Part shown: in pieces, positions 7,987-17,000 of the stretch
Layout: each line of letters starts with the position of its first letter
How positions within the stretch are numbered: the stretch's first letter is position 1
Assembly: GCA_022567155.1 (NCBI GenBank)
Contig: JADFHN010000006.1
Coordinates: forward strand, 1 to 64,000
DNA from: Bacteroidota bacterium
GTDB taxonomy: Bacteria > Bacteroidota > Bacteroidia > Cytophagales > Cyclobacteriaceae
Length of the DNA: 64,000 nt
Direction of reading: 5' to 3'
The notes under the pieces: model-generated
The model's input: the letters and a program-made list of their open reading frames with translations, nothing else
Told to the model about the DNA's origin: nothing
Database searches by the model: none
Made by a program: the position numbers and the translations under genes

Positions 7987-8560
7987 AGCTTACCATTTTT
8001 TTCTTCTCCCATAGTTCTCTTTCCAGCAAAGATTTTCGCAAAAGCTTGCGCGCCCTGTTCAACTGCGACTTTGATGTATTGACATTGATTTCCAGCTTTT
8101 CGGCAATTTCCTTATGCGTAAATCCTTCGATAGCATACAGGTTAAAAACGGTGCGGTATCCTCCGGGTAGCTTTTGCACCATCTCCAGCAGGTCTTCCGC
8201 TTCGAGCCGGTTATCCAGCAGATAGTAGTCCGGTTCATGGTCCGCATTGCTTATGTTCACTTCGAGGTACATATTCCTGTTCTTTCGCAGGTATATCAGC
8301 GATTCATTGATCATGATCTTTCTAACCCATCCTTCGAAATTGCCGTCACCTTTATATTGGAATATTTTTTCAAATACCTTTATAAATCCTCCAATCATTA
8401 CACTCTCAGCTTCCGAGCGGTCTTTGATATATCTCCGGCAAACGGCTGACATTTTTGCTGCATACTTTTCGTAAAGCAATTGCTGCGCCCGGGAATGATT
8501 CTTTCTGCATCCGGTAATAATGTCTTCCTCTTTTTTTGACCTTTGTATAATCAGCCCCAT
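7964..8560 (-). CDS. ECF-family RNA polymerase sigma factor
   Basis: A 198-residue sigma-70 family protein of ECF size. Region 2 (about 25-90) contains the conserved core-binding stretch (YKGDGNFEGWVRKIMINE). Region 4 (about 125-180) carries LPGGYRTVFNLYAIEGFTH then KEIAEKLEINVNTSKSQLNR, the helix-turn-helix that reads the -35 element. It heads the operon with an anti-sigma factor and an outer-membrane protein. A candidate promoter of the ECF kind lies upstream at 8581-8609, so autoregulation is likely. Confidence 0.92.
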   Translation of the reverse strand: MGLIIQRSKKEEDIITGCRKNHSRAQQLLYEKYAAKMSAVCRRYIKDRSEAESVMIGGFIKVFEKIFQYKGDGNFEGWVRKIMINESLIYLRKNRNMYLEVNISNADHEPDYYLLDNRLEAEDLLEMVQKLPGGYRTVFNLYAIEGFTHKEIAEKLEINVNTSKSQLNRARKLLRKSLLERELWEKKKMVSYEKLLIE

Positions 8561-8580
8561 ATTTTGATCTGCTCATTTAT

Positions 8581-8609
8581 TAGATACGCATGCATGTGGT
8601 TAGGTTGCA
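8581..8609 (-). promoter_or_regulatory. Candidate ECF-type promoter of the sigma-factor operon
   Basis: Reading on the minus strand, TGCAACC (8609-8603) is followed after 14 bases by CGTATCTA (8588-8581), 20 bp before the sigma-factor ATG. AACC-type -35 and CGT-type -10 elements are the usual ECF pattern, so this may be the sigma factor's own target. The spacing is slightly short. Motif-based only. Confidence 0.4.
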
Positions 8610-8948
8610 CCGATTTGATATTTTTATCCATATTATTTTCAACATTCCGGATAGACAGAGATAAAAATAACACAGGTTTGCTGTTTTAACTCCATTATTT
8701 GCAGGTTATACCATATGAGAAGCCATTTCAAATGTTAACATGACTATTTTTACTGCCGTCTCACCCTGCTACTACAGGTCGATCAACAGGCTGTTTTTAC
8801 TGTCAATTCTATTCTTGAGAATTAATTATGGAATACACAAATCAGCTATCCATATCTCGAATTGCATAATCAAACTCCTCGAAATCTTTAAGCACCAATA
8901 TTGAATCCTTTTTTGCTAACCCTTAGGGTGTCAAGAAAAAGGAGCAAA
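8610..8948. other. Intergenic region with a possible gene-tail remnant
   Basis: About 340 bp between the sigma operon and the broken toxin gene. On the minus strand a short stop-bounded frame reads ...DSILVLKDFEEFDYAIRDMD then stop (about 8851-8928). It looks like the C-terminal end of a protein rather than random sequence, but has no start and no family I can name. No hairpin terminator was seen. Confidence 0.35.
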
Positions 8949-9281
8949 TTAATCGAGTTCTAAGCAGTACCCTTTTTTTGAGATAATAAGATTCTTCATA
9001 TGCAGGAGATTTTCACTAAGAATGGATTCAATTTTATTTGTAATGGAATTGCCTGTACGTATCCATATTATTTTAGATGGAAAACCTTTAAGTAGAGAAA
9101 TTTCACGGAAATCAGAATCTTTTGATATAATTGTGTAACCTCCTTTTTATATAAATTCCCAAACAGTCAAATCGTCTTTGTCTGACAATTTATGTAGTCT
9201 CGTGGGTGTGGATTTTGGGAAAACATCTGACAACTGATAGACGGGTTTATGGGAAAGATTTTGGTCGAAAAGCAGCTTCAT
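8949..9281 (-). pseudogene. DUF5615 PIN-like toxin, interrupted by a nonsense codon
   Basis: A 110-codon frame reads MKLLFDQNLSH...VFPKS then DKDDLTVWEF, a stop (TAA, 9147-9149, codon 45), KGGYTIISKDSDF, IIWIRTGN and a C-terminal ...LELD. These blocks are the signature of the DUF5615 PIN-like toxins, with the acidic residues D6, D36/D37 and the S-K-D-S-D-F motif kept. Apart from the one TAA in place of a sense codon the frame is intact over the full family length. The start overlaps the antitoxin stop by 4 bp (ATGA), the normal arrangement of this pair. As written no functional toxin can be made, unless the stop is read through or is a sequencing error. Confidence 0.8.
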
Positions 9282-9511
9282 GAAGCCGGTGTGATAATTC
9301 GATTTTCCCGATCTGAAGAAAAATAGAGAGCAGCTCTGATTACGTTTTCGGTTAGGTCGGGGAAGTCACATAAAATTTCTTTATATGACATTCCTGAGGC
9401 AAGCCAGTTCAAGATGTCATAAACCGTTATACGTAAACCTCTGATACATGGCTTTCCACCCCTTTTACCTGGCTCAATAGTGATCTAATCCTTGTAATCG
9501 ATATTCTCCAT
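9278..9511 (-). pseudogene. DUF433 antitoxin, interrupted by a nonsense codon
   Basis: A 77-codon frame reads MENIDYKD, stop, then ITIEPGKRGGKPCIRGLRIT, VYDILNWLASGMSY, FPDLTENVIRAAL and a short tail. The I-x-x-x-P-x-x-x-G-G-K-P-C-I-x-G and the Y-D-I-L helix are hallmarks of DUF433 antitoxins, which pair with DUF5615 toxins. Codon 9 is TAG (9485-9487), where family members usually have Trp (TGG to TAG, one base). No good start follows, as the next ATG is deep in the domain. Placed immediately upstream of, and overlapping, the toxin frame. Confidence 0.8.
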
Positions 9512-9632
9512 AAAGTAATGATAAGAATTACACTCATTTTGCACAACTTGTGTTAAAAACTACTAAATGAATGTATTTCCTTTGAAACTCAATGGATAAT
9601 CGGAAGTTACATCATTTTATCTTCTCACCTTT

Positions 9633-11294
9633 CTATCTATTCGTCCTCACTCTGGCGCCTCCCCTGTACTTGACATCGCTGATGATAGAAGCATGAATAT
9701 CAAGGTTTTTGGTTACATACACTTTAGCGCTTGACGCCACACTGGCATCAATACGGGCGTCATCTACACGAAAGTCATAGGCGTCCAACACGGAAGCAGC
9801 CGAAAGACTGGCCGTCATTTCATGGCCACTGCCGGTAATAGTAAGTCTGGAGGCACCCGAAAGATCAATATCAATTTCATAAACATCCATGTCAATATCG
9901 GCTTGCGAGGCGCCGTTCAGTTCGATTTTTACGCGCTCTTCATCGAAGCCTTTTGCATAGGCCTTTATTGCGCCATTCAGTTCCAGCGATTTGAGCGCCG
10001 GCAAACCAATGATAATTTTAATCCGGTTTTGATACCTTTTGTAATTGAATAAATCACGGTCATGATTGATTGAAAGCTGATTGTCTTCCACCTGCAGGAT
10101 TATCTTGCTGATATCATTTTTTTGGCCGTTCAATACCAGCCGGTAGTCCTCGGTTTGTGTGAGATGCACCTCAAAGGCTCCATCTATCACAATTTCATCA
10201 TAATCCCTGAAATCAAACTCTTCGTAGTACCCCCGCACTTCGAACGACTCCTCATAGCTCCTCAGGTAACTTTCCGATCGTTCTTTTTCCCTATTAATTT
10301 CGTCATAACACGTAAGACACTCCAGACCGGAGGGGTTAAATATCCAGGTATTGTTTTCCATCTGGCGAAAATCGTAGCCATGCCTTGAAATGGTATAATA
10401 CTTTAGTAAATGCCTCATATCATCACTCATGGTAAACCGTTGACCATACGGGATGTACAATGTCATGTCCAGTTCCTGGAATCTGAATTTGACTCCGGAT
10501 TCAAAATAGATATTGGTATCGAAAGTGATGATAGAGTCTTCCACCTCAATGTGATAGCCAACTGCATGTGCATTTTGAAGCGCATCTTTTCGTGAACTTC
10601 CAAATGATGAAAACCTCTTGACAAGTTTAAGTTCAGTGTTTTCGTACCCTTTTAAGCTGAGTTCAGTAAGATCAAACGCATCGTTGCCTGTTTCGTGCAC
10701 GTCCAGGTGAATCGATTCTGCCGTTATGTTATATGTTTCAATTTCTTCAAAATTGGCTTCCGATCTGAAACTGTAAACCACCTTTGGAATGGCAACACTG
10801 AGACCTACAAGGCTAATCATCCACAATCCAAACAATATCCATCCCAATGCCACATTAATTATATTGGTTTTTGCAATCAAGGACAAACCCAGTAACGTTA
10901 TAACAAGAACAGGAACTATACCGGCAACAAAAGCGGCAACCACGCCCCAAACCGGGACCGTTTCAATGAGTAGCTCCATTGGGAGATCATACATCCCGGC
11001 AATACCTCCACCGGAAGTAAATATGCCTAGTAATACTCCAATTGTAACGAGAAATACAAACATACAGGAAATGCCCACGATCACCAGAAGGAGTCCCACC
11101 AGTATCCTGGCTGCTTGCACAAAAAATAACAGAATGGGCCCCAGGGCACGAGCAAGGCCGGTTAGAACAACCGCAATCAGCCTGAAGGGGAACAGCAGGA
11201 TCTTAACCAATGTGCTTTCTTCTTCATCATCTACTTTCAGCCTTTTCTTGATATTTGACTCTATATTTTTAAGTGTCACAGGTTCGCCTTTCAT
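9633..11294 (-). CDS. Membrane protein with C-terminal DUF2807 (3' part of a frameshifted PspC gene)
   Basis: A 553-residue frame. After MKGEPVTLKNIE and a charged stretch come about four to five membrane helices (33-200), an ectodomain, and a C-terminal domain (about 370-550) of the DUF2807 auto-transporter-adhesin-head type: repeated short strands such as VIDGAFEVHLTQ, LELNGAIKAYAKG, IELNGASQADIDM, IDLSGASRLTITG. Reading upstream without a start, the same frame continues as LVYLILWIILPEATGVTDKVQ, which is how the second PspC domain of these proteins normally runs on. The gene is therefore probably the 3' part of one long PspC-DUF2807 gene (9633-12076). The internal ATG may still permit separate translation. 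Confidence 0.75.
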   Translation of the reverse strand: MKGEPVTLKNIESNIKKRLKVDDEEESTLVKILLFPFRLIAVVLTGLARALGPILLFFVQAARILVGLLLVIVGISCMFVFLVTIGVLLGIFTSGGGIAGMYDLPMELLIETVPVWGVVAAFVAGIVPVLVITLLGLSLIAKTNIINVALGWILFGLWMISLVGLSVAIPKVVYSFRSEANFEEIETYNITAESIHLDVHETGNDAFDLTELSLKGYENTELKLVKRFSSFGSSRKDALQNAHAVGYHIEVEDSIITFDTNIYFESGVKFRFQELDMTLYIPYGQRFTMSDDMRHLLKYYTISRHGYDFRQMENNTWIFNPSGLECLTCYDEINREKERSESYLRSYEESFEVRGYYEEFDFRDYDEIVIDGAFEVHLTQTEDYRLVLNGQKNDISKIILQVEDNQLSINHDRDLFNYKRYQNRIKIIIGLPALKSLELNGAIKAYAKGFDEERVKIELNGASQADIDMDVYEIDIDLSGASRLTITGSGHEMTASLSAASVLDAYDFRVDDARIDASVASSAKVYVTKNLDIHASIISDVKYRGGARVRTNR

Positions 11295-11344
11295 TTGTAC
11301 TTTATCGGTTACACCTGTGGCCTCCGGAAGAATAATCCACAGAA

Positions 11345-12076
11345 TCAGATAAACAAGGAGGCCACAAAACCAATGAAAATGGATAAAACAAACAATACCC
11401 TGATAAGCGTTACATCCGCACCAAAGTATGCTGCCACTCCGCTTGCCACCCCTCCAAGCACCCTGTCATCAGGGTCACGATACATTTTTTTCATTTTATG
11501 GTCTTCTTCCAGAGAGGTAGATGCCGGAAGAATGATCCATAATACGATGTAGGCGATTATCACCAAAATGCCCAGCGAATGACTGAAAAATATGTCTGAT
11601 CCAAGCAAAATAAACAACAGTCGTATCCATAACGGATCAACGGCAAAATAATGTGCTATTCCGGCACATACACCGCCTATAAGTTTTCTATTGTCGTCTC
11701 TGTAAAGCTTTTTGGATGTAGTTGTGTATGCTTCACCAGCTTTTTCTTCCTTTCTTTTTTTCTCATCACCTGATCTTGTTTCGGTTTCCGGAGAAGCAAC
11801 CGTTTCTTCTTCTACGGCCTGAAAATCACGGATACTACCCATTGTGGCAACCAGCGAGTCAACATCTTCAATGGTAATTACCTGTTTGCCTTCATTGAGT
11901 TTGGAGAGAAATATTTCGGCAATCCGGCTCTCGATATCTGCAACTATTTCGCCACTATCATCAAAAGAAGAAAAGTAGCCGGATATTGAATCCAGATAGT
12001 TTTTCAACTTTTCATACCCGTCTTCTTCGATATGAAAAATGATTCCGCTTATATTAATACTAATATTTTTCTTCAT
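11345..12076 (-). CDS. PspC-domain membrane protein (5' part of a frameshifted gene)
   Basis: A 243-residue frame. The first about 90 residues are a cytoplasmic domain typical of Bacteroidota PspC proteins (MKKNISINISGIIFHIEEDG, then a DIESRIAEIF block and a TIEDVDSLVATMG block). Two PspC domains follow, each with an R-K/R-L-I/L-G-G-V-C/A-x-G-(I/V)-A-x-Y-F block and a membrane helix. The frame ends suddenly after GFVASLFI, inside the last helix. A one-base shift near 11350 restores LVYLILWIILPEA and joins the downstream DUF2807 frame, so one base is probably missing in the DNA or the read. The ATG overlaps the PadR stop by 4 bp. PspC proteins of this kind are membrane stress or scaffold components; the exact role is unknown. 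Confidence 0.78.
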   Translation of the reverse strand: MKKNISINISGIIFHIEEDGYEKLKNYLDSISGYFSSFDDSGEIVADIESRIAEIFLSKLNEGKQVITIEDVDSLVATMGSIRDFQAVEEETVASPETETRSGDEKKRKEEKAGEAYTTTSKKLYRDDNRKLIGGVCAGIAHYFAVDPLWIRLLFILLGSDIFFSHSLGILVIIAYIVLWIILPASTSLEEDHKMKKMYRDPDDRVLGGVASGVAAYFGADVTLIRVLFVLSIFIGFVASLFI

Positions 12077-12438
12077 GATTCAGCGCTTTTTTTAGAGGTA
12101 CTGGTAGTTCTTTTTTTGGTAGTAATCAACCTGGTTGATTTTGCAAGATCGCGCCAGGTTTTATGGAGGTTTTTCAAAAAATCATTTCCCTGATTTGTAA
12201 GCCAGTAATATTTTCGGGGTGGCCCCGAAGTTGACTCAACCCATTTATACTCCAATAATCCTGCTTTTCGCAGTCTGGTAAGCAAAGGATAAAGGGTGCC
12301 TTCAACTACCATTATTCTGGCTGTTGTCAACTCTTCCAGCATATCGGAAGCGTAAACTTCGCCGCGGGAAATAATGAAAAGGATACAGTACTCCAGTATC
12401 CCTTTGCGCATTTGAATCTGAGTGTTTTCTAAATTCAT
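12073..12438 (-). CDS. PadR-family transcriptional regulator
   Basis: A 121-residue winged-helix repressor of the PadR family: helices in residues 8-60 with the LEYCILFIISRGEVYASDML and VVEGTLYPLLTRL recognition-helix blocks, then the wing (GPPRKYYWLT) and a C-terminal helix ending in a basic, serine/threonine-rich tail. PadR plus PspC-domain protein is a recurrent Bacteroidota operon. The stop overlaps the PspC start by 4 bp (ATGA), so the two are co-translated. It probably represses its own operon through the palindrome at 12494-12515. Confidence 0.9.
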   Translation of the reverse strand: MNLENTQIQMRKGILEYCILFIISRGEVYASDMLEELTTARIMVVEGTLYPLLTRLRKAGLLEYKWVESTSGPPRKYYWLTNQGNDFLKNLHKTWRDLAKSTRLITTKKRTTSTSKKSAES

Positions 12439-12493
12439 AATAACGCTAATTTCTTATATCAAAAAAATATTTTCAATTAGATATACGGAAAAC

Positions 12494-12515
12494 TACTATG
12501 TATAGCCAAGTACTA
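12494..12515 (-). promoter_or_regulatory. Candidate PadR operator
   Basis: An imperfect inverted repeat, TACTATG at 12494-12500 and CAAGTA at 12507-12512 within TAGCCAAGTACTA, lies about 55 bp before the PadR start, in the AT-rich promoter region. Palindromes of this kind upstream of padR-pspC operons are expected autorepression sites. Only the inverted symmetry is visible; the match is weak. Confidence 0.35.
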
Positions 12516-12598
12516 TCCAAAAAATATTAGCTTGTATTAAATATTCTTTATATATTAATATGTAATCATTAATATATTATAAAATATACCTTACAGAC

Positions 12599-12668
12599 GC
12601 ATTGCATGCGTTTCTGTTGCATTGCAAGCGTTTCCTTCGCATTGCATGTGTCTCCTCCGTCTTGTATG
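12599..12668. repeat. 20-bp tandem repeat, about 3.5 copies
   Basis: Units starting at 12599, 12619 and 12639 read GCATTGCATGCGTTTCTGTT and close variants, with a decayed fourth start at 12659 (GTCTTGTATGCT). Each carries the palindromic core GCATGC or a variant. They lie in the 460-bp gap between the PadR operon and the porV-like gene, where I see no gene. Function unknown; could be a protein-binding array. Confidence 0.72.
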
Positions 12669-12897
12669 CTGCATGCGCATCATGCGATTTGTGCGCATTT
12701 CCAGCCGGGCTTTCGGCGAACATGATTACACGGGAATGATAAAAAAGCTGAATTAATACGGGGTTTATCCATATTAAAAAATGAAAAGATATATGCGTTT
12801 AGACATAATTGCACAGATTACCTCTCATGGTGATCGGGTATAAACTGGTAACCAGTAATGATTTTACACGTTTCTGAAAAATCAAGTTAGTATATTT

Positions 12898-14004
12898 ATG
12901 GCGGCAAAACCCGTTATGAAAATCAATCTTACAAACATATCAGGCTTCTTTTTGATCGTTCTGGCAATCCATATGCCCCTTACGGGCACGGGCCAGGATA
13001 ACACGCCTAAATACAGCAATGAATTTCTTTCTCTGGGAGCCGGCGCCAGGAGCTTTGGCATGTCGAGAGCGCAGGTGGCTGTGATTGAGGATGTAACCGC
13101 TGCGTACTGGAACCCCGCCGGGCTTACGGATATGGCAGGTAACTATCAGTTTTCGTTGATGCACGCCGCAATGTTTGCAGGCATTGCAAATTACGATTAT
13201 GCAGGTTTTGCCTTAAAACTGGACTCGATAAGCGCTCTTGGAATTTCGATGATCCGGTTTGGGATTGACGATATTCCAGATACCCGGTTTCTATACGATG
13301 CCAACGGCGCTATAAACTATGACAATATCCGTTTTTTTTCAGCAGCTGATTACGCCTTTCTTTTCAGTTACGCCCGGAAAATGGGGTTTTTGGAAGGTCT
13401 GAGTGTCGGTGCAAATGTTAAGATTATTTACCGGAGTGTCGGATCGTTTGCCAATGCCTGGGGCTTTGGGGTGGATCTGGGTGGCAAATACAAAGTGAAA
13501 GGATGGCAACTGGGACTGATGCTTCGGGATATAACAGGTACGTTTACTGCATGGTCGCATGATACGGATGAAATCCGTGATATTTACCTTCAAACAGGAA
13601 ATATTATTCCTGAAACTACACTGGAGATTACATTACCACGTATGATTGCCGGTGTTGGAAGGCGTTTTACGATCAGGCAAAACTGGGGACTCCTGACAGC
13701 GATTGATATAATTATGACATTCGATGGTAAACGAAATGTACTTTTAAAATCGGAAACTGTTTCTTTGGATCCGGTGTTTGGAATAGAGGCTGACTTTAAA
13801 AAGATTGCATTTTTAAGGTTGGGGGCAGGTAATTTTCAGGAAGTGAAAAATTTTGACGGATCGTTTTCCCGTGAGTTTCAACCTACCTTCGGGCTCGGTG
13901 TGCGTCTCAAACAGGTTGATGTGGATTATGCATTGACTGATCCGGGTAACCTGTCCGATGCACTGTACACACACGTTTTTTCCATTTCAGTTAGAATCGA
14001 TTAA
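12898..14004 (+). CDS. porV2: PorV/PorQ-family outer-membrane protein (PorV2 type)
   Basis: A 368-residue outer-membrane beta-barrel with an N-terminal signal peptide (about 1-35; cleavable before QDNTPKYS), followed by the family block NEFLSLGAGARSFGMSRAQV and AYWNPAGL, which are signatures of the PorV/PorQ proteins of the type IX secretion system. Alternating strands continue to the C-terminus (HVFSISVRI). It lies directly upstream of the PorU-like peptidase, sharing one base of the TAATG junction at 14004, so the two form one unit. In T9SS, PorV carries substrates to the PorU sortase. This pair resembles the PorV2/PorU2 type, but its exact role is inferred. Confidence 0.82.
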   Translation: MAAKPVMKINLTNISGFFLIVLAIHMPLTGTGQDNTPKYSNEFLSLGAGARSFGMSRAQVAVIEDVTAAYWNPAGLTDMAGNYQFSLMHAAMFAGIANYDYAGFALKLDSISALGISMIRFGIDDIPDTRFLYDANGAINYDNIRFFSAADYAFLFSYARKMGFLEGLSVGANVKIIYRSVGSFANAWGFGVDLGGKYKVKGWQLGLMLRDITGTFTAWSHDTDEIRDIYLQTGNIIPETTLEITLPRMIAGVGRRFTIRQNWGLLTAIDIIMTFDGKRNVLLKSETVSLDPVFGIEADFKKIAFLRLGAGNFQEVKNFDGSFSREFQPTFGLGVRLKQVDVDYALTDPGNLSDALYTHVFSISVRID

Positions 14005-17000
14005 TGAGCAGGTACTTGAGGGGAGGTTTTTTTTATGTTTTGTTGATGGCCGGGATTCCAACAGTATATGCCCAGCAATATGGAAATGAATGGATTGATT
14101 ATAATAAGTCGTACTACAAGATAACACTGGCAGAAGATGGGATTTACAGACTGTCATACCAGGATATACTGGATGCGGGCATTCCGGTAAACGCCATTGA
14201 TGCCAAAAAATACATGTTGTTTCACAGAGGTGTTGAGCAGGCTCTTTTTATTGAAAACACAGGAGCTTCCCAACTTGAGCCTGGGGAATTTATAGAATTT
14301 TATGGACAGAGAAATGACGGAACGCTGGATTCGCTCCTGTATAATCCTTCCTCTTCACAACCTCACAAATATTATAATTTATACTCCGACTCAAGCAGTT
14401 ATTTCCTGACATGGGAATCCGGCACGCAGAATGGGAAAAGAATGACATTCTTCCAGGAGGCAAATATTAATGGCATTCAGGCTGAAACCTCGCATAATGA
14501 GGAACACCTTGAATTGCACACATCAAATTTTAGACTCAGGTATCATGATCATGGTGAGTTTATCGCATTATCGGAATTTGAAGATGGTGATGTATGGACT
14601 GGTAGCTGGATACAGGAAGGAAAATTCGAAGACTTTGTTATAGGTGGTCTGTCAAACCCATTTATAAGTGGAAATAAACCTGTGTTAGAGATGTTAGTCA
14701 AAGGCAAGGGTTTGCTAAATCACGAATTCAATATTTATGTTGGACCGGGGGTCTCTTCACTAAGGTTACTTAAAGCGTATAGTTTTTCTGACTTTGATAC
14801 ATATAAAATTAAAGATACGTTACAATGGTCTGACATATCAGCCATTGGAGAGCTGACAATAAAGATTGAAGTAATTAGTAACGGGGGATTAAAAAGTAAT
14901 ATTGCTCCTTCCTATTTCAAAATCACCTTTTCTCAACAATGGGATATGAGTTCGGTACCGATGAAGAAATTCTACGCTGGCATAAACCCGGGTGGCAAAT
15001 CCTATATTGAGATCATAAACACCCCCACCGATTCCAGGTTTTATGACATTACAGATCCTGACAATGTTTCAATAATTGGATATTCCGGTGGCCCGAACGA
15101 GATCAAAGCGATTGTACCCGATACATCTGCTCCGAGAATATTATTTGTAACAACTTCGACGCCGGTTGTATCCACACCTTTTATCAATAATGTATCTTTC
15201 AGGAACGTAGATCCTTCTCAGCACGATTACATTATTATCAGTCACCCGATGCTGATGCAACCTGCCGGTCAGTCAGACAACGCAGTGAAAGCATACGCTG
15301 CATACAGGGCCTCCGCCGCCGGTGGTGGGCACGATACACTTGCAGTATCTATTTTGGATTTGTACAACCAATACAGTTATGGCGAAACGACCCCGCTGGC
15401 GATTTACAATTTTATGCGGCGAATGGTGGAGCAGGGAAGTCCGGAATATTTATTTCTGATAGGCAAAGCGCTGGATATCCGGTATGCCTACCACCGGAGC
15501 GACCCGGGTACTTTCTTGTTTCATGACCTGGTGCCTACCGGAGGTTCACCGGGTTCGGACGCCGTGTTTACAGCAGGGCTCAACGGATCAGGAAACGAGG
15601 CTGCGGTAGCCACCGGCAGAATTACCGCATCCACACCGGACGACGTGATCAATTATCTTAACAAGGTAATTGAAAAGGAATCGCTGCCATACAACAACCT
15701 GTGGCAAAAAAAGTTGCTGCATCTGAGCGGGGGTACGTCGGCACTTGAAAAAGTGCAATTTGAAAATATTGTAAACGGATTTGCCTCAATAGCCGAAGAC
15801 ATTTACCTCGGAGGTGATGTAAGCACTGTTACAAAAAACACGACCAATACAGTTGAATTTATCAATGTAGCAGATAAAGTAAATGAAGGGCTTCTGTTTA
15901 TCACATTCTTCGGACATTCTGCGCCTGGAATTACGGATATAGATATCGGATTTGTAACCAATCCTTCGCTTGGCTATAACAACCCGGGCAAGTATCCGAT
16001 TTTTATTGTAAATGGATGCCAGGCCGGAGATTTTTTTGAGAATTATCTCAATTGGGGCGCCGACTGGATACTTGCAAAGGATGTTGGGGCAGTTGGCTTC
16101 ATTGCACACGTTTCATTCGGGTTTGTAAATTTTTTGAAATTGTACAGCGACAAATTCTATCAAACCGGTTTTGCCGACTCACTTTTTATTTCAAGGCCGG
16201 TTGGTGTAATTCAAAATGAAGCTGCAAAACGATATCAGGAGGTTACCCCTGATATTCCGGTGAATATCACCCAGGTTCAGCAAATGGTGCTTAATGGCGA
16301 TCCGGCAGTACGGCTTTTTGGCACAAATTTACCTGACTATGAAACCCGTGACGACAACATTTTTACCATTGCTCCCGGAAGCGGGGTAATCAACAACGCA
16401 ACTAAAGAATTTGAACTGGCAATCATTGCAAAGAATTTCGGTGCAGCGACAGATGATAGTATAACCGTGGCAATTACCCGCACATTCAGTGATGGATCAA
16501 TATTTACGTATGATACCCTGAATTTTGCAGGTATATTCCATGAGGATACGTTGATATTTGAAATTAATAATGATTTCAGTAATAATGCAGGCCTGAACCG
16601 ATTCGAAATAGTGCTAAATGCAGATGGCAGTATTCCCGAACTGGACCTGACCAATAACACCGGGATTCTCAACCTGATGATTCCGTTGAACGGTACGGTA
16701 AATCTGCTTCCTTTAAATTATGCAATAGTTGCCGGGCAGCCGGTAAGGCTACTTGCGCAAGCTGCCACCCTGCTCACCGGTGTGAGAACGTTTATGTTCG
16801 AGATCGACACGGTTCAAGACTTCACAAGTTCCTTCAGGAAGTCTGCCATGCTGGATGGGAAGGAACTTGCCGAATGGAATGTAAGCATTCCTGAAACCGA
16901 CAGTGCAGTGTATTACTGGCGTACAAAATATACACAACCTTTGCCTGGTGAAGAAGACGAGTGGGAGGTAAGCTCCTTTACGTATATTTCCAGCAGTCCG

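Noticed and set aside
10789-11352. Long plus-strand open frame (187 codons) inside the DUF2807/PspC gene
   Set aside because: Antisense to a membrane protein with clear homology; composition (many Thr/Pro/Asn) is typical of an antisense shadow.
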